Shown one piece after another: positions 42,968 through 42,994 of a stretch of DNA of 42,994 bases; the stretch's first letter is position 1, and each line of letters begins with the position of its first letter. A model generated the notes under the pieces. The model did no database searches and was not told the origin of the DNA. It saw only the letters and a list, made by a program, of their open reading frames with translations. The translations under genes and the position numbers were made by a program. This stretch comes from Candidatus Omnitrophota bacterium (GTDB lineage Bacteria; Omnitrophota; Gorgyraeia; JAGLLT01): contig DAOVJY010000002.1 of assembly GCA_030632085.1 (NCBI GenBank), forward strand, positions 205,325 to 248,318, read 5' to 3'.

Positions 42968-42994
42968 TCCTTTTTATTTTCCTTTTGAAGGGTC

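Noticed and set aside
38290-42994. Integration attachment sites flanking an island at ssrA
   Set aside because: I looked for a second copy of the ssrA 3' end (GCGCCTCCACCA) and for an integrase gene and saw neither within the window.

Overview
The window is AT-rich, gene-dense bacterial DNA from an envelope-bearing (Gram-negative type) organism: it carries a Wza-like export protein, a TonB-dependent receptor ending in phenylalanine, and a lipoprotein. Archaeal-type Thi4, an archaeal/anaerobe-type homocysteine biosynthesis protein (HcyBio/DUF39), two glycyl-radical/AmmeMemo-type radical SAM proteins and quinolinate synthase point to an anaerobe. The gene mix resembles uncultivated lineages such as Omnitrophota, but that placement is inference. 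Nearly all genes are on the + strand and closely spaced; promoters, where visible, are of sigma70 type with 17-bp spacers.

Region 1 (1-9666) is an exopolysaccharide/O-antigen-like locus: initiating sugar-phosphate transferase (cut by the window edge), Wza-like export protein, Wzz/BY-kinase-like protein whose P-loop lysine is alanine, Wzx flippase, Wzy polymerase, three GT2 glycosyltransferases, and a WecG/TagA/CpsF glycosyltransferase broken by a frameshift in a T7 run. A doubly degraded mutM (Fpg) remnant closes it. Region 2 (10084-15704) has two perfect-spacing promoters, each followed by a copy of the same intergenic repeat, leading to a deoxyhypusine-synthase-like protein plus SDR epimerase pair and to a PEGA lipoprotein plus a large secreted glucoamylase-family protein.

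Region 3 (15731-35941) is metabolic housekeeping in long gene runs: thi4-panD-trxB-nrdG2-def; an HD-GYP signalling protein; AmrS-RseC-nicotinate phosphoribosyltransferase; a TonB receptor with cysK; then HcyBio-NifU-mnmA-nadA-lpd-pncA-polX-ligA almost without gaps. Sulfur handling (CysK, HcyBio, NifU, MnmA, Thi4) and NAD supply (NadA, PncA, nicotinate phosphoribosyltransferase, with NAD-dependent LigA) are the themes.

Region 4 (36046-42994) starts with a GT4 glycosyltransferase, tRNA-Leu(CAG) on the minus strand, and smpB next to ssrA (tmRNA). Downstream of ssrA the character changes: three identical 21-bp direct repeats (AAAGGTGTCTGTCCCCTTTA core) bracket a Phd/RelE-type toxin-antitoxin pair and then a set comprising a DEDDy 3'-5' exonuclease, a Pif1-like helicase, an EngB-type GTPase and a self-inhibited Fic protein. 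This looks like an accessory zone built of small cassettes next to a classic integration target. No integrase, attachment-site duplication, rRNA or CRISPR array was found.
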